Shown piece after piece: positions 11,501-24,038 of a DNA stretch of 64,000 nucleotides; within the stretch, counting starts at the first letter, position 1, and each line of letters begins with the position of its first letter. Below the pieces are notes generated by a model, which was not told where the DNA came from, searched no databases, and saw only the letters and a list, made by a program, of their open reading frames with translations. This DNA is from Notospermus geniculatus (Eukaryota; Nemertea; Pilidiophora; Heteronemertea; Lineidae): contig NMRB01000263.1 in NCBI GenBank assembly GCA_002633025.1, positions 383,622 to 447,621 of the forward strand, written 5' to 3'. A program made the translations under genes and the position numbers.

Positions 11501-14500
11501 CCCCTTGACTTGATTTCCCCTTTCATCTTTTCCCCTCATACAAGTTCATTTGCCAAACAGCAACACTGAAAACTGCATCATGGCCTCTTTTTAAATGGGT
11601 TAGGCCCAGCGTTTCATAAAAAATCTATTAGGCCTGTTATCAAATGAATGTCATTATCATTATGGACCACCAGTTTTACTTACCTAATCCATGCCGATGG
11701 GTTGACATAGGAGGCATTAATGTCCATGTTTTTTTCTTTGGGTCGTAACATTCTACTGTATTTAAAGTTTTGAGACCATCCCTTCCTCCGACTACGAATA
11801 ATTTGTCATCTAAAACAGCAACTCCGAACTGCAATCGCCGCCCATTCATATTTGCCACCTGTGTCCATGTGTTTGTCCTGAGATCATATTTTTCAATACT
11901 AGTGTTACCTGGAAGAGGAATGAAATACAAATCTGAGTCAACAGTCACAGCTCACCACAGCTAATGATCACATCTTTGCTGTAAAACGAGGAATGTCCCA
12001 GTGTAAGCACTGTTACATTCCAAAGCCAAGGATGTATAGAATATAAGCTTACCCTTCGCACAGTCCATTCCCCCTACAGCGTATAACGTGCCCACGGTGG
12101 ACTTCCTGGGCTTGGTGCGAGGGCTCTGCATTGACAACCGTCGCTCTGGCAAGAGATGGTACTTCATAGCCTCCATGATGAGTTCCTGACAGTCACGATC
12201 GTCACGGAATAAAGGGTCTGTCTCCACCTGGTCGGCTATGAACTGAAAAGGAAGGGGACATACCGGTACCATATGAGTTTGTCCTTGAACTTTACTTCAT
12301 GTTTTATAAAATTTGTCCTTGAACTTTAATACTTCATGGTATGAAGTTTGACCTTGAACTTTACTTCACGGTATGAAGTGAACTTGACTTTGACCTCATG
12401 GTACAAAGATGTCCTTGAACTTTACTTCATGCTACAAACTTTATTTATATGATCTTGTCCTTGAACTTAAGAAAAAGAACAATTTTTGGTTCTTTTTCAT
12501 GCGCAAATGAAAACTCACCTGTGGAGTCAACAATGGAAGCTTTATATGGCAAAGTAACTTGGATAACATTAATTTCCTGACACTGGGTTCGTGGTTTGCC
12601 CACGTTACAAGAGCGTGAAAGATCGTCTCTTCATTTGGCACATTCAGATCATCACTAGCTAATAACTTGGCCACATCATCCCAGGGAAGAAGCAAGAATT
12701 CTTGATTTCGTATCACCTCAACAAACTGCTCCTGAAACAACAAGACAGACCTGGCTGAGCAAAGGTTAACTCCATAAAATATTGCCTCTACTCAACGTGA
12801 GAAATTGCGTTGATTCATTGAAACCTAAAGCCTATGATTTATCTACTTGTATGGTTTCAAGTAATTATAATACGAGTATTGTACTCTTTTCCATCGACTT
12901 CAAAGCAAGTTATCTTACACTGCCTTTAATATCCTGTTTCAATTTAAAAATCATCTTATTTTCTGTTTGATCTAAAGACAGAGTGCATGTCAACGTAGGA
13001 TGAGGACATGTAGCTGTACATTACACACAATAAATTCTACACTTTCATTGTTCTCGTTATGCCGGCTTGATCTAAAGATATAGTGTGTTTCAAACTACAT
13101 TCAACGGTGTGCGTGGTTTGAACTAAGAGTCCTTGATTACTCATGTCTTGGGTGATCTTAAAACTGGACACCCAAAGTTAAATCTTTAAACTGAAAGTAG
13201 ACTTTGAAAAGCATGTTTGTCCTTGAGGTAAGTCAAAAGAAAGGTGTTTTCATTCACACTGGAGTAAAGAAATAACAACTTGGTATCAAGCTGGGAAAGG
13301 TGGAATTTTTTCAAATCCATGTTTGCTGCACCTGTTTACCTCGACAGAAAAAGGAGTGGGAAAGGTTGTAGGCGTTATACGGAACGATTTAACACGTTTA
13401 GCACCAAATCGTATCAAAATACATCATCCACATTGATTTGTCACACCACTCATATTTCACTTGAGACCTTATTTACTTACCATGACATAATTATTGGCGA
13501 CTTTGAATAAATCAGCACATCCCTGAGCATCGGCAAACTGTCGTATTCCCAGACAGTTGGAAGGATGGAGTTGTTTCATGAGAAATCCACAGCATGCCTC
13601 GACGACTTCTAGTAACTGAAGAAGGCATGACGTCGACAGCAAGCTCTCAACTGTTTCTTCTTTTAGATCTATTTTTCCTGAAAGACACAAATTTTGAGAA
13701 CATATATGCAGATCTTCCTTCCGGGTAAATCTTGATCAGGATCAATTTTGAGAAAATACACACCGCTTTTTTAATCCTGCCAACGAAATTTCATTTCCAT
13801 GTTCTCGCAAAATCTGTGCTGAAGGCAATTTAGTGAGAGCTCCCATTTTCTCATAAACTCGCAATAAAGTAAGTACATTTAGTGACCATGAGCCTCGCGA
13901 TCTGCAGAACTTTGATTTAGATTTCAATCGCCTTCAGTGCTTCAGGCCATTTTTGAAATGGTAAGTGCATTTGGGGGGCAAACGTCTTTGTCAAACTGCT
14001 CCAAATTTCCCCCCGGTTTAGTTTATTTTTTTGGTTGAAATCAGAGTAAATGTGGTAGAAACTATTGAATTTTTAAGCCAGGCAACAACTTTTTCTTGAA
14101 GGCTACACATCTTGATGAATTATTCACTTATCCTCATTTTCAACGAATCAAGAACTTGACGATAAGATATTGGACACGTGCTGAAAATGCTTGCTGAATC
14201 ACCCTGATTGGTTTGCTGTTTACAAAAAGAAGTGCAAAATTCAATGATATCCACAGCAGTGATGATCAGACATCTCCGCAAGCAACGGGATCGGAAACCC
14301 AACCCACGCGATGGGCCGATGAATTGATGTGATTGGCTGATTGTTTGCGGTGAGGAACTTGAGAGGTTAAGAGTCCGTGATCAATTCCTCGCCAATATGA
14401 CATATTTGTTGAATCCACACAATCTTGTTTGCTATCACTGGCCAGCCTCATCTAATTGTGCCCGTCAACAAGACCACAAAGGGCGATATCTGAGTAATCA

Positions 14501-17500
14501 GGTTACGAATTATCGCTGACTTATGATAAGTGAATGCTTGCTAATGGGACAGAACGTTCAGTCAAAGACGAAGTTGTGATATGGTGCAAACAAGATGAAG
14601 TGGACACCAGAAGTTCATCAGAAAGCTTTCTACGGTCAGCCAGATTAGATCAGGCGAAATAAGTCCAGTCACATGACAAGAAAATGTCTCTGAGCCACCT
14701 GGAACGAACAAGAAGAGGACTTAATTCCTGCTTCCACTACACAGACAGTGAACTAGAGATGGCACACAACTATCACAGCAGCTAGGCAGACTTAGTCTCG
14801 CAAAATCTCCACTCCACTTTTCTTTTTCGAGGATACGCCCTTGCTTAGACAATGACCATTGACCGGAATGCTGCACCGAAGCAGAAAGACCCTCACTACA
14901 AAAACATCCATCTCATCACGCCTCGCCATCTGATCGATCACAATGTTGATTTATCGTCTGGTGTCGTCGAACACAACTGTTACATTACCCATAATGCATG
15001 AGTCAGATCGTGCACTCGCATGGGTGGTTCGATCCATATAGGAAGCACCATACGAAGCAGACCATGCCAGAAGTGGAAAAAATCACTTGGGAACTACAGG
15101 ACTCCAGATTCTTCATCTTTCAAACCAAACAGAGTAGAAACTGGTAATTTAGAGCCGAATGGGAGTCGGTAAATCACAGACCCAACTCTATCAAACAGAG
15201 AAATGTCAAGAATCAAAGAATGAATGTGGTATAAGAAAATTTATGCCCTTTTCTGATTCATATGCTCAACGCAAATAAAGACAAGTGAACCAAATGACTT
15301 TCTGTGAACTATTGGTTATATTAGCCTTCTGAGTTACCGGGTAAGTCATATATCATAAAAGGACGGCTTCCCTGCCTGCAGTGTAGATTTATGCACACAC
15401 CTAAAACCATCATTTTCAAAATCAGCTTCCAGTAACTCATCTCTCTGTTGCAAAACCCTTCAGTCACGTCAATGGGCTGCGATGAGTGACCTTAAGCTGA
15501 TGAAATGACTTGACATGGAACAGCCATCAGATCCCAATCCTCTGGTTAGTCTCCCTGCCATAGACTATGGCTGAGGATTGGCAGAGAACCCTAAACAGTG
15601 CTAAAACATTGGCCGAGTCACAAACCAGACGTAGATGTACACAGTGGATTCACGAGACTGGTCAACCATATTGCAACTGCCAGGGCCATTTGTCCCAGGC
15701 TGCCGTCTCTCAGTTTCAGTAAGTTCGGCATCATATTCCGTCTTCTGCCATAGTTTGTGGCGAACGTGACTGCATAACCACACGATTGCTCCAAAAGTGA
15801 CCATCCAAGTTGGGCCACTCATCTGTAACATCTACCCCATACTCCTGGCAAGCCGTTGAATAAAAGATGCACTCAGTAATGTCATAAACAACCACCTTGT
15901 AATGCGACAACGCTCCTCTGGCGGCAATTATATAACTGTGAAAGATGACACATCATAGAAAATTTCTCGCTTCACACCATGACATCTAATACGAGAAGTG
16001 CACCCCAGGGGAATCACGGCAATTTTCCGCGAGAGACGCGCACTGATTATTCTCTCATTAGACTAGATAGAAATGTAGATGTTGCCCGACGTGGCGCGTA
16101 TACGGAACCCATTTTCTTGCCACTTCTCATTAACTTGCCTACACGGTGATCTGAAGAATGGTTTTGCTTCATGATTACTCGCCAGAGAGGATAAAAAGCG
16201 TCGTGCGTTGCACAAAATGACATAGCATCCAATTCGGTCGAAAAACACAACCACGTTACTTTCACTCTCTTCGTCAGGTTCATCGTCTGAGGGAGGCAAT
16301 TTCCTCCAGCGGGGTAAATATCAACATAAGGGTTTTTCTCAAAGGAATTATGAGTTTGAAGCAGCGCATGTCATTTCCTTGGTTTGGTTTAGAGATAGAG
16401 AAGGTGACTTGAGTGGAATACATTAGCTTTTCTCCACAGAAACGGGACAGACAATTTATGTAGCGGTATGGATAGTGATGCCGATGTGGCGATGAAGAAA
16501 CTCCTCCAACAACACAGGGCATTCGAGCCTTCAGAGATAGAAGCACGTCTATTGCCAAGAGGCAAACGTCAGTATTCTGCCGCTGTAATGAATTTTGTAT
16601 GTTTCAGGAAACCCTGAGTGGGCACCTCAGACAGCCCCCTACACAAACCCGTTTAACCGTGGTCTAAATTCATGAAGTTCTTCTCATTTCCTTGCAAATG
16701 GGAATGGCTGGAAAATGGTGATCTTCCTGCTATGGACAATGTCCCCACACTGCTATCACGAGAATATAAGGTACCTTATTAACATACTAGTATGTTGTAT
16801 TGTTCATTCCTTGGCAATGTTCGGACCATTGGCGCAACTTTGGCAACGTGCAATATTGAATCAACAGATCTAAGGATAGGTACCCCAAGGATCTCTGACA
16901 TCAACAACTAACACAACCAGAATCACCCCTAGCCTATTGCAGTGAATGTGAAATTTCGACAGACTTTACACCTTTCCAAATATGATAAAGACTATCTCTC
17001 TCCCCATGGCCCTTCGAATCTACCAGCCACCAATGGCTCATGAACCGTCAATGCAAGATCTTCAGAGATTGCATCAGGAGCGAGGTGTTAACGTCACATT
17101 GTCCAACTGAATAGCCCCATCAGAGAAAACTGTCAGCGGAAACACGACAGTCAAGACACGTTTCACTTTTAAAGATCACATCTAGCTGCAGGTAGCTTCC
17201 ATCAACCTTTGATATTAGACCATGACACGTCGTCTTGATGAACAGCTTGTTTGAGAGATATGCGACTAATCCTTCTTATCCTGAAGATTGATATTTCAGA
17301 AAGTACGAGACACAGCTTACATCTCTGAACCTTAGAAGTGCAAGAGACCTGAGCTTATCAAATATAAGAATGATGTGTTGGGAGAATTTCCATGGAAGAA
17401 AAGTTGCGACTAGAAATTTTGAAACCAAAATGAGATAGAGATTCTGTTCTCATTTTGGTTTCAATGTTTCTCGTTGCAAGGTGGGGCAAGTTGTCAATGC

Positions 17501-20500
17501 AGCCCCCAGCACACCTGCATGGGCCAGCTCTTCAAAACTTGGATGTTGAACGATTCTGGTGGGTCCTCACCACTTATTATTGGTGGTAGTACCACCACCA
17601 CTGTTTCAGACAATGCAGCCCTGTCCTCCAAAAAATATCACAACCTTCACGAAACCTTCGCTAAACTGAATCGATCACCAGACAGTCACTGGGACGACCA
17701 AGTATTGAAAAATGTCTGCGTTGAGGCAGAAAATAATAAGCTATTAGAAATTCGATTCCTACTTCTTGCTTGAATGCTCTGGTTACTCCCATACATAGAA
17801 CATGGCAAAATATAGAATAAACCAATCAGACGCCATTCTCAAGGGAAACTGCATATATCCATTCCTGGGTCTGGGTTTTTTCAAGAAGCATGACAACTGT
17901 CTGTATCTCGATCTGATTACGGGTATCTGCAAATTGTAAGGATCCCCAGTCTTTAGACTAGCAGAATCTCCCACTCTTGGGAGGACCCCTCTCTTATCTA
18001 TTTTTGCAATTAAGGATATTCTAACATGAAGGTATCCTCAATGCCATCAAATAGTTCGATATTGTCATCTTTCACCACTTTTTTCCAATTCAACCCCAAT
18101 CTAGGTTTTACGCACAATTTTTTTCTGCATCGACTTGCAAGAGGTTAATTTCCATTTCTTTCCAATAAGTTTTATCCTTAATCACCCCCATTACAGTAAT
18201 CAATCATGAAACCTGTTAGAATCACTGCTCAGTTCACTGAAGTCCCACAACACGTCAACTATTACTCAAGTTAACTTCGCTCACCCCCAATCCATCATTC
18301 CTTAGTCCAATGAACTGCTGGTCTACTCAATATGGAGACCATCCAACACCTCCGCTGTTTCAATATTCCGGTGAAGTGAAGCGAGAGCCTTGAAAGCAAT
18401 CCGGTGTTCGCGCTCTCCCATTTACATTTCCCGTTGGATTACAGAATGTGCCTGAATTATCAATGTATTCTGCCAGACAGGCCAACAGCCGATGGGACTG
18501 TAAAGTAAGCCGCCAGCCTGTATTGTAGCAGGTAGCCAAACAGACAGTCTGGGTTTAACGATATTAACCATTGAAGACAAGGGATCCTGTGGTCCAACTT
18601 TGGTATAAGCAAGGCAAGTGGTTGATCACCATGCATAGAACAAGAGCAACTGATTCATTCATCCCCACACCGGGTTGGTCGGTCGTATTTTCACCAAAAT
18701 GCCTCAATAATTTGGATTATTGAGACATTAGTCTGAACGGCACGTCTGACCATCGAAGCTGCTGGTGTAAGGAACCCACAGAAAGATGCTGTGCATGCTA
18801 AGCTGGACATCAGGTTGGTCGAGCTGATTCGGGTGGAGTCAGCCGTGTCCTCCTAGTCCTATACTGAGATGTACTGCTACATGTGTCAATTGTACACATC
18901 TCTGCATTCAACTGACAATCAACCATAGGAGAATGGAACAGTGCTTGGACTGATTGCATGTTAAGCCATCTAGGTAGATTTAGACAGATCGTGTCAGGTT
19001 GTATTACAAACTCGGTAGAGTAATTCATCATCGGCTTTCAATGATATCAGCCGTGTCCATGATAGGCGAAGTTGTCGACTGGTGAATGGGACTCGGAGAT
19101 ACGGACAGGACATCCATCTGTGCAGGGAACCCACCATACAAAGTGGTCGTATGATAAGCTCATCACAGACTGGGGTTGCTTAGGCTGTATCGATCCATGC
19201 CAGTCACTGGTCAGTGGTTTCATCAATGAAACTGCAGTCGAAGAAATGAGAGGAAAATGACTCATAGAGACTTCCAGTCAATAGAAATGCTAGCAATACA
19301 CAAGATGAATCATTGAAGACTAAGACATCACAGCCGAGTACCAAACTTGTAACAATGTCAATGGCATAGCAACCACAGTAACCACAAACAGGCCCTACTG
19401 ATCCTCAGGGCAGAATTTCACAATTCTGTCAATGTCCACTCACCTACACCAAGATGAATGCCGACTGTCACGAAATACTATTTGAGAGTAAGTCTGCCAC
19501 TCTCACTCAAGAGGGCAATGACACCAAGCTTGCGTGCAGCGTCGACACGCCCGAAATCAATTAGGGAGACTTTGGAGTTTGCGGTACACTTACGAATCCA
19601 CTCTGAAGATGAAGAGGCCATGGCAAAGCAGTCATCTCCAGATAAAAGCATGATACTGATGACCTCTTGAATCCCTGCATGCAATCTCGATCCACCAATC
19701 CCATCAATGCCAAATCACAAGCACATCACGTCACGCCACAGGGCTTTTGCCATTGATTATCTCTAAGAGGCTATGATACTGATTATGACTACGGCTTCAA
19801 TGCCTGGGGTCTGGTTAGATAAGGTCCCTTCTTCCTCTAGTGATGGACTTGATTGACCACCCTCAGCTGAGGTTTATTCATCGATTCACGTTCGTAGGAC
19901 AGAATATTTGTGGCGATCGACAGGCAACGCAACAACACTCGTGACCTTTCATAAAAGCCCAAGTTTCACTCTCGTGGAAGCTTTCTGACGATAATGCAAG
20001 TTGGCTGTTGCCTCCAAGTAGGCTACCAAGGTGAAAGGTGAGCAAATGCCTGAACCTGCAGATCTCGACCGGTCCCCTGATGACCAGGCGGGAGGAATTC
20101 TGGCCAGAAGCAACCACCCTCAAATGAAAGGTGGGAGATCTCTGGCGAACACAACCAGACTTGCGTGCTTGATGGTATTAATGAATGCAGAAGAAGAATG
20201 AGTTTGGCACAGGAACTGACTGCACAACATCGTCTTCGAAGTCAGCCTTTGTCTGAGTAGGCCTAGGCCTACTTGTTGAATCATGATAAGAGTACTGGTG
20301 GATACCGACTGACCACACGACTGACCACAAGAGGCAGAAGATGCTCATGAAACTACCTGGCTCGAAAAGTAATCCTTTGTCTCATTTCTGTGCCAATCAG
20401 ACTCTCCGCTATCAACATGCAAAATACTCATTCGTATTCCTGGTTGAATATGTCAATCCCTGGCCAGCGTTTTTACATTCATCATCACAGGCTAAAAACT

Positions 20501-21765
20501 AATTTCATTGAATACCGGAGCGGCGGTGTGTTTATTGATTCCATGATGTGAATACTGATGACTTCAGAAGTTGATTGGTGTCGGCAAGATCAACCGTCGG
20601 GAAATCAACCTTTGAGAATGTAGCTTAAGTTATGCCAGGCTTATCAGCCTATTGCTTGGACTGGCCCAAGCCTGATCTACAGACCCAAGAAGTCAAATGA
20701 AAGACTGAGGCTTTTCTGAAAAGAAACCTAAACATCAAAATTGGCAAGAATTGTATTCCATTAGGACCCAAGCCAAAGCATTATTGGCCCTGGTAAGTAC
20801 GGAAGAATCCATCTCAGCTCTTCAGGTTCCTCACTTGGATGGGGTTGCCCAGCTTGCAAAGGACAAGGTCAAAGGACAAGGTGAAGGTACAAGGCATCAT
20901 GTCTTACCGTTACTGTCCCTGATGGCCATAGGCTGGATTTGAACTCCATGACCTACCACTTGCTAAGCCAAAGTGTAGGTACAATTTATTTAAATTTCAA
21001 AGCATGCAGTTCGGCAGCAAATAATCATCGATGAAGGCCTTCTCAGAGTGTGTCGCCCACAACCCATTATTTTTCACCCAGAAAGTGCCCCGTTAATGCC
21101 ATCAAAACATGAGATTCGAGAAGATTACCATTAGAGCTTTCGCTGCTGATGATCAAAGAGTGGGAGTGCCTAATGGCCCCATCAAGAGCGGCTTTGGGAT
21201 GCTCTTATTTCATCAGCACGTCTGCAAGGTGATCTCAGTTGGCCTGCTATTAGAGACAGAAGTCCGTAGGGGTATTGGTATGCAGAATCAAAGGAGACAG
21301 ACGCAGGCATCTGGTTGTGTGGATTGTTTTTCATTAGAAGGGAAAATCGATGAAATTTGCTATACCACAGACTCAACATGAGATCAACAATTCACACCAG
21401 GCCCATCAAGGCTTGAGGATGACATTACTTCGATGTTCCTTGCCTTCATTTGAATCTGTTGCTCCTTCACACTTCCAGGGAAACTTACCTGTATACATAT
21501 ACTGAACTAGTGCTGCCAATGCCTCCGAGTCGACATCTTTCATTTTTATTTCCTCCAGACTCGCTTCTTTTACATCATTTGTAAACATGGCGGCAAAATA
21601 GTCTGAAGCTGCACTCAGCACCACCCGATGTGCAGCTATTCTTTTTGCTCCGGTGACCAGCACAACGTCACATAATTTACGTTGACACAGATATCCCTCC
21701 ATTTTTTTCATCATACGTTCTGAATGATTGATTGATCTGTAGCATTCATCGGACATTAGATCCAT
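8552..21765 (-). CDS. Kelch-like protein of the KLHL1/4/5 family (KLHL5-like), BTB-BACK-kelch
   Basis: KLHL proteins of this type are Cullin-3 E3 ligase substrate adaptors. Coding exons in transcript order: 21765-21489, 13677-13481, 12731-12519, 12242-12053, 11908-11684, 11448-11286, 11014-10802, 9748-9556, 8611-8552. All borders are GT-AG and in phase, giving 576 residues from Met at 21765. That Met is the first in frame within exon 21489-21808, but the frame is open further upstream to an acceptor at 21808, so a longer N terminus is likely, as in human KLHL1/4/5. BTB is at about 21-125 ([26 protein letters not shown]), BACK at about 130-240 ([48 protein letters not shown]). Six kelch blades follow [10 protein letters not shown] and [43 protein letters not shown]. 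The C terminus is [14 protein letters not shown]. The family call is firm; KLHL5 rather than KLHL1 or KLHL4 is less so, and it may be the single ancestral gene. Confidence 0.95.
9733..10560 (-). pseudogene. Extra copy of KLHL exons (one whole, one cut), probable assembly duplicate
   Basis: This segment repeats 10562-11398. It carries a full copy of the fifth-kelch exon (9964-10176, same 71-residue stretch as 10802-11014) and the 3' part of the preceding exon (10448-10560), cut off in mid-codon context by the N at 10561. Its left edge runs into the start of the next exon (9556-9748), which is complete only here. Because the cut exon has no acceptor, this copy cannot be spliced as an added kelch unit as drawn. 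I used 10802-11014 in the gene model; 9964-10176 is protein-identical and would serve equally. Confidence 0.75.
10561..10561. other. Single N at a duplication junction
   Basis: The N separates two near-identical blocks of about 830 bp. Left of it the exon reads up to TATGACCA. Right of it the text resumes with TGTTTTGGGG, the start of the kelch exon at 9748. It is therefore a contig join, not an ordinary uncalled base. Confidence 0.9.
10562..11398 (-). repeat. Second copy of the ~830-bp KLHL segment
   Basis: The order is a 16-base piece of the last-but-one exon (10562-10577, with an intact acceptor), an intron, the exon 10802-11014, an intron, and the exon 11286-11448. Against 9733-10560 the exon peptide is unchanged while the introns carry scattered substitutions and small indels; for example, the text around 10710-10760 differs from 9870-9910. 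This pattern fits two alleles of a highly heterozygous animal better than two old paralogous exons. Confidence 0.8.
12277..12468. repeat. Imperfect ~33-bp minisatellite in a KLHL intron
   Basis: Degenerate copies of GTCCTTGAACTTTACTTCAT followed by GGTATGAAG- or GCTACAAAC-like text begin near 12281, 12314, 12349, 12411 and 12457. Unit spacing is about 30-35 bases. It lies in the short intron between the exons 12519-12731 and 12053-12242 and does not touch a splice site. Confidence 0.7.
13678..21488 (-). other. 7.8-kb intron splitting the KLHL BTB domain
   Basis: The donor at 21488 (GTAAGT) and acceptor at 13678 (TTTCAG) bound it, and the reading frame joins as [12 protein letters not shown]. 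Inside I see no further KLHL exon. It contains the 76-nt hairpin at 17404-17479 and a short stem at about 18703-18724 (CTCAATAAT/ATTATTGAG). A few ORFs of 60-99 codons also occur, none of which I recognise. Confidence 0.7.
17404..17479 (+). ncRNA. Candidate microRNA-like hairpin in a KLHL intron
   Basis: Arms 17404-17435 and 17448-17479 are both 32 nt, with a 12-nt loop and no bulges. Read on the + strand I count 28 Watson-Crick pairs, two G-U pairs (positions 5 and 14 of the arm) and two mismatches (8 and 15), with an unbroken 17-bp run next to the loop. On the - strand the G-U pairs become A-C mismatches, so the + strand folds better, although the host intron is transcribed from -. Size and shape fit a pre-miRNA. 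I do not recognise the arm sequence as a known miRNA, and a small decayed inverted repeat is the main alternative. Confidence 0.3.
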
Positions 21766-23568
21766 CCTCCCCGAATGGTAGCTCCCATACGCGTGATGGA
21801 CCAAGTATCTGCAATGACAGAACATCGAAATGGTGAGCATGATCAAAATGTTTAAGGTAGGTGGACAGGTAAAGTAGGATGGAAATATCATGTATCTCCA
21901 AATACCAGCGGCTAAATCCCTGATTTCGGAAGGAGGAGTCGCGAATGTCATAAATGTCTGCAAAGAAAAAGATGGTGTTGTTGTCAGCATTAGAATGAAC
22001 TGAAGTAAGTACACTTCGCATTGGGGAGCTGCTCAGAAGATACTTTGCATCAGGTTAACAAGCCTGAAGTGGTTGAATTGAGGGGCAAAAACCTGCAACT
22101 CTTAAAAAGAGATTGAAAATTGGTATACCATACAAATTGCCTTTCGTTACTTGCACATCACACTTTCAGTCATCAATATTCATAAAATAGTCCTAAAATC
22201 CAGGTTTTGTTTGATCTCGTCTCCTGAAGCTGTGAAATCCCATTCAATACTGCCGTCAACAGTACATCCCAGCCTTCATCTATTGATTTTTATCAATTAA
22301 CACTGAAAAATTGGTACCTGCATCTCAATAAAACAAGTTGAAATGTGTGAAAGCGCTGCCGATGTGACATTGATGGCCATTATGAGCTCATGAATGTGGT
22401 GATCACCATCTATAATGGATGAGAACACCGACCTGATCCCATAATTACGGTTCCATATATGACTCTGTCTATGAGTAAGCTGATTTGCGAGTAAAAGGAA
22501 TGTGGCCAGATTTGGTTAACAAAAGGAGAAGACCTGGCGGAGTCCTCATATATCCAGTACCTCGAACCATAAAAGAACGGAATGGGGAACCCATGACCCG
22601 ACAGGTGGCACTGCGACTCAGACAAAATGTAGAACAATCAGCAATGCCGTCACGTCACACTGTCCCTTACTCTGGGCAACAAGGGTAAAAACAGGTCTTT
22701 GGCCGATGAGCCACAACGCAGAATAGTTTTTGGCGACAGAGGTTAAGTTCAGACAGAGGTTTAGTTCACAGAGGAGTTCCATCATGAGCATTCTGGCTTA
22801 CCATCGGTATGTCCATCTAGACAAAGTTACAACCACAACAGGAGTTGGTAAGACTTCATCTGATGTGGTACCCCAGAAGTTTTTTGATGCGTTGTGTGAG
22901 TAGCAACAAGCGACTGATCCTTCAATATGATGCTGTACTAACTGCCCAACATGGCAATTCCCTGAGTGTTCATCGAAGAACGGTTTGAAATCACCAGAAG
23001 GGCCATCCAGACTCCACCATCCTGGAGATAAATCTACTCCAGCATGATTGAAATACATAATCAAGAGGCAGCACTCTGCCATTAATGGAAAGCAGCCGAC
23101 AGTGACTACTTTGATCACGCCAGGCTTTTCCTGCCCCAAGCGATTTCATGATGAATTTTGCAAATTGATGCAAAAGAGCACTTTGATTACGAGAGGTTAA
23201 CAAGTTCAATGCATAAGCTCGGGATAATGCGGCTGTAGATTTTCATCATGCAAAGATAAGTGCTTTTTTAGACATCAGGGTGCTGCCTGAGATTGTATGG
23301 CCAAAGCAGATACATGCAAGCTTGCACAATGAATGGATGTGCAAGGATCCCCATAGACCTGGTCATGTCCTGCTGTACAATGGCCAGAATTCTGAACTCG
23401 TAGATAGAGCAGTATCAAGGCATCACATCGACTTCGACATCATGGGTAAGTTTCTTGGAGAGAATGTCAAATGTCATATGCAAGATTCAAATCAGTACCT
23501 GACTTGAATCACAAGAAAAGAGCTAGAACAGAGTAGTTATACGTGTCCATATTTCACCTCATTTTTGG

Positions 23569-23775
23569 TTGGTGCTTGAACACGAATGCCACCTACATGT
23601 ATTGAACAAAAGACAGTTGCAGAATGCAATCACCACCATGTGTGGACCGTACACTATATTCTTCCTCATGTATAGATATCGTTATAAGCAACACATGAAA
23701 GACATCATAGATACCATGTTCCCAGATAAAACTGCACCATTTGTCATGAATGTTAAAGTAGAAAAGAGTTCAGTA
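23569..23775 (+). pseudogene. Possible relic of a Polinton/Maverick-type cysteine protease
   Basis: The frame beginning near 23569 reads KRQLQNAITTMCGPYTIFFL (20 residues), then an aromatic/basic stretch, DIIDTMF and a short NVKV. This resembles the C-terminal part of adenovirus-like cysteine proteases encoded by Polinton (Maverick) elements: a Q, then S/T-rich residues, the catalytic Cys in CG, a hydrophobic helix, and a final F...N(D).V tail. The N-terminal half with the catalytic His is not visible upstream in the same frame, and no polymerase B, integrase or capsid gene is near. If the match is right, it is an isolated, non-functional fragment. The assignment rests on motif memory only. 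Confidence 0.3.
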
Positions 23776-23778
23776 AAG

Positions 23779-24038
23779 AGTTTTGGTGTGTTTGTGCCCT
23801 CAGTTGAAATGGATTTTGTAATGCAACCATCAGTAGTGGAGGTACACCCAAGAATCCGAAATGATATTGCAGGACTACACTGTAGCTCCACGCCAATTTG
23901 GCATGCATAACCAAAGTAGTGAGGGTTTGGCATTATGTAGTGTAGAGCATGAATAAATTGTATAAAACAAAATCGATGTCTTGTTTTATTCTTTTTGAAT
24001 TGAACATCAGACGATGGAGGATCTATGTGATACCATGT
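23779..24038. repeat. Dispersed repeat, copy 1
   Basis: From AAGAGTTTTGGTGTGTTTGT to GTGATACCATGTCT this block matches 45449-45717 in the same orientation. The copies differ by a few substitutions, a 15-base indel near 23827, and smaller indels near 23950-24025. Differences in the open frame change the amino acid nearly every time, so it does not look protein-constrained. It directly follows the protease-like frame, whereas copy 2 does not carry that frame. The middle holds AATAAA- and TTTATT-type signals facing each other. Confidence 0.8.

Noticed and set aside
20905-20985. tRNA/SINE-like box pattern on the - strand (TTAGCAAGTGGTAG, then GAGTTCAAATCC)
   Set aside because: The A-box-like and B-box-like words are only about 10 bases apart, far less than in a tRNA or tRNA-derived SINE, and no cloverleaf can be drawn.
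21406-22014. A 202-codon - strand open frame around the BTB exon
   Set aside because: Only 21489-21808 is exon; the rest is read-through into flanking introns. It has splice signals at both borders and no homology outside them.
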